From Candidatus Daviesbacteria bacterium (GTDB lineage: Bacteria > Patescibacteriota > Microgenomatia > Daviesbacterales > UBA10151), in contig JACPEZ010000008.1 in NCBI GenBank assembly GCA_016183225.1, positions 1 to 25,822 of the forward strand: DNA of 25,822 nt, given 5' to 3'. Under the pieces are notes generated by a model. It was given only the letters and a program-made list of their open reading frames with translations, ran no database searches and was not told the DNA's origin. This document shows positions 25,802 through 25,822 of this stretch, in pieces. Numbering within the stretch: position 1 is the first letter of the stretch; the number at the start of each line of letters is the position of its first letter. The position numbers and the translations under genes are program-made.

Positions 25802-25822
25802 CGGTGGGGGTGAGATTCGAAC
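25802..25822 (-). tRNA. 3' end of a tRNA (partial), probably tRNA-Ser
   Basis: T loop TTCGAAT, T-stem strand CTCAC, acceptor strand CCCCACC and discriminator G are visible; the rest lies beyond the window. G73 with this acceptor suggests tRNA-Ser, but the anticodon is not seen. Confidence 0.65.

Noticed and set aside
1..25822. CRISPR array or cas genes
   Set aside because: No regularly spaced repeats and no Cas-like proteins were seen on either strand.

Overview
The window reads as a chromosomal stretch of a Candidate Phyla Radiation (Patescibacteria) bacterium, most likely of the Microgenomates type. Genes are short and tightly packed with many 4-47 bp overlaps. There are small CPR-style proteins (DUF5652, DUF5667 and Cys-less cupredoxin types) and a dnaG-rpoD operon. 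tRNA genes lack encoded CCA and two of them carry group I introns. UGA is used as a stop, so this is not a recoded lineage. The phylum is inferred from gene content; no rRNA is present.

Layout. 1-1450: end of a CorA-like gene, then an initiator tRNA split by a group I intron, a small accessory gene bracketed by a duplicated tRNA 3' end, and a GIY-YIG protein. 1444-4170: ftsB-like gene, a Xer-like recombinase with altered catalytic residues, a frameshifted sigma-like gene, a RelE/RHH toxin-antitoxin pair, tRNA-Ile(UAU) and a decayed four-helix-bundle gene. 4171-7954 (minus): one tight transcript running phd-like gene, two tiny membrane proteins, nickel superoxide dismutase (sodN), its maturation peptidase (sodX), a small protein and a TraG/VirB4-type ATPase. 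8020-8490: no credible gene, but a strongly structured region with its own promoter, probably a roughly 430-nt RNA. 8495-11715: an accessory zone built behind trxB, in which copies of the trxB 3' end separate a VapBC-like pair and a secreted HExxH protein. 11721-16539: envelope and secreted proteins (PAP2, cupredoxin, subtilase with DUF5667 partner) plus a nucleotidyltransferase. 16608-17740: tRNA-Asn with a second group I intron, a homing-endonuclease-like gene and a decayed duplicate of the gene/tRNA junction. 17751-25822: rpoD and dnaG, small-molecule and repair genes (RibD-C, msrA, MBL, TauE/SafE), tRNA-Ser, DUF5652, then tlyA and NUDIX genes each broken by a short tandem duplication, and a tRNA cluster.

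Themes across the window. (1) Many genes have a TTGACA-17/18-TAnnnT promoter whose expected start lies on or within a few bases of the start codon, so leaderless mRNAs appear common. (2) Accessory genes sit behind duplicated 3' ends of tRNA-fMet and trxB, and the tRNA-Asn region has a related duplication, suggesting repeated capture at gene ends. (3) Palindromic repeats of the CTTCGAC...CTCAG type abut tRNA 3' ends and also form two peripheral hairpins of the tRNA-fMet intron. (4) All six tRNA 3' ends continue with CA right after the discriminator base. (5) Two adjacent genes are knocked out of frame by perfect 7-bp and 11-bp tandem duplications.
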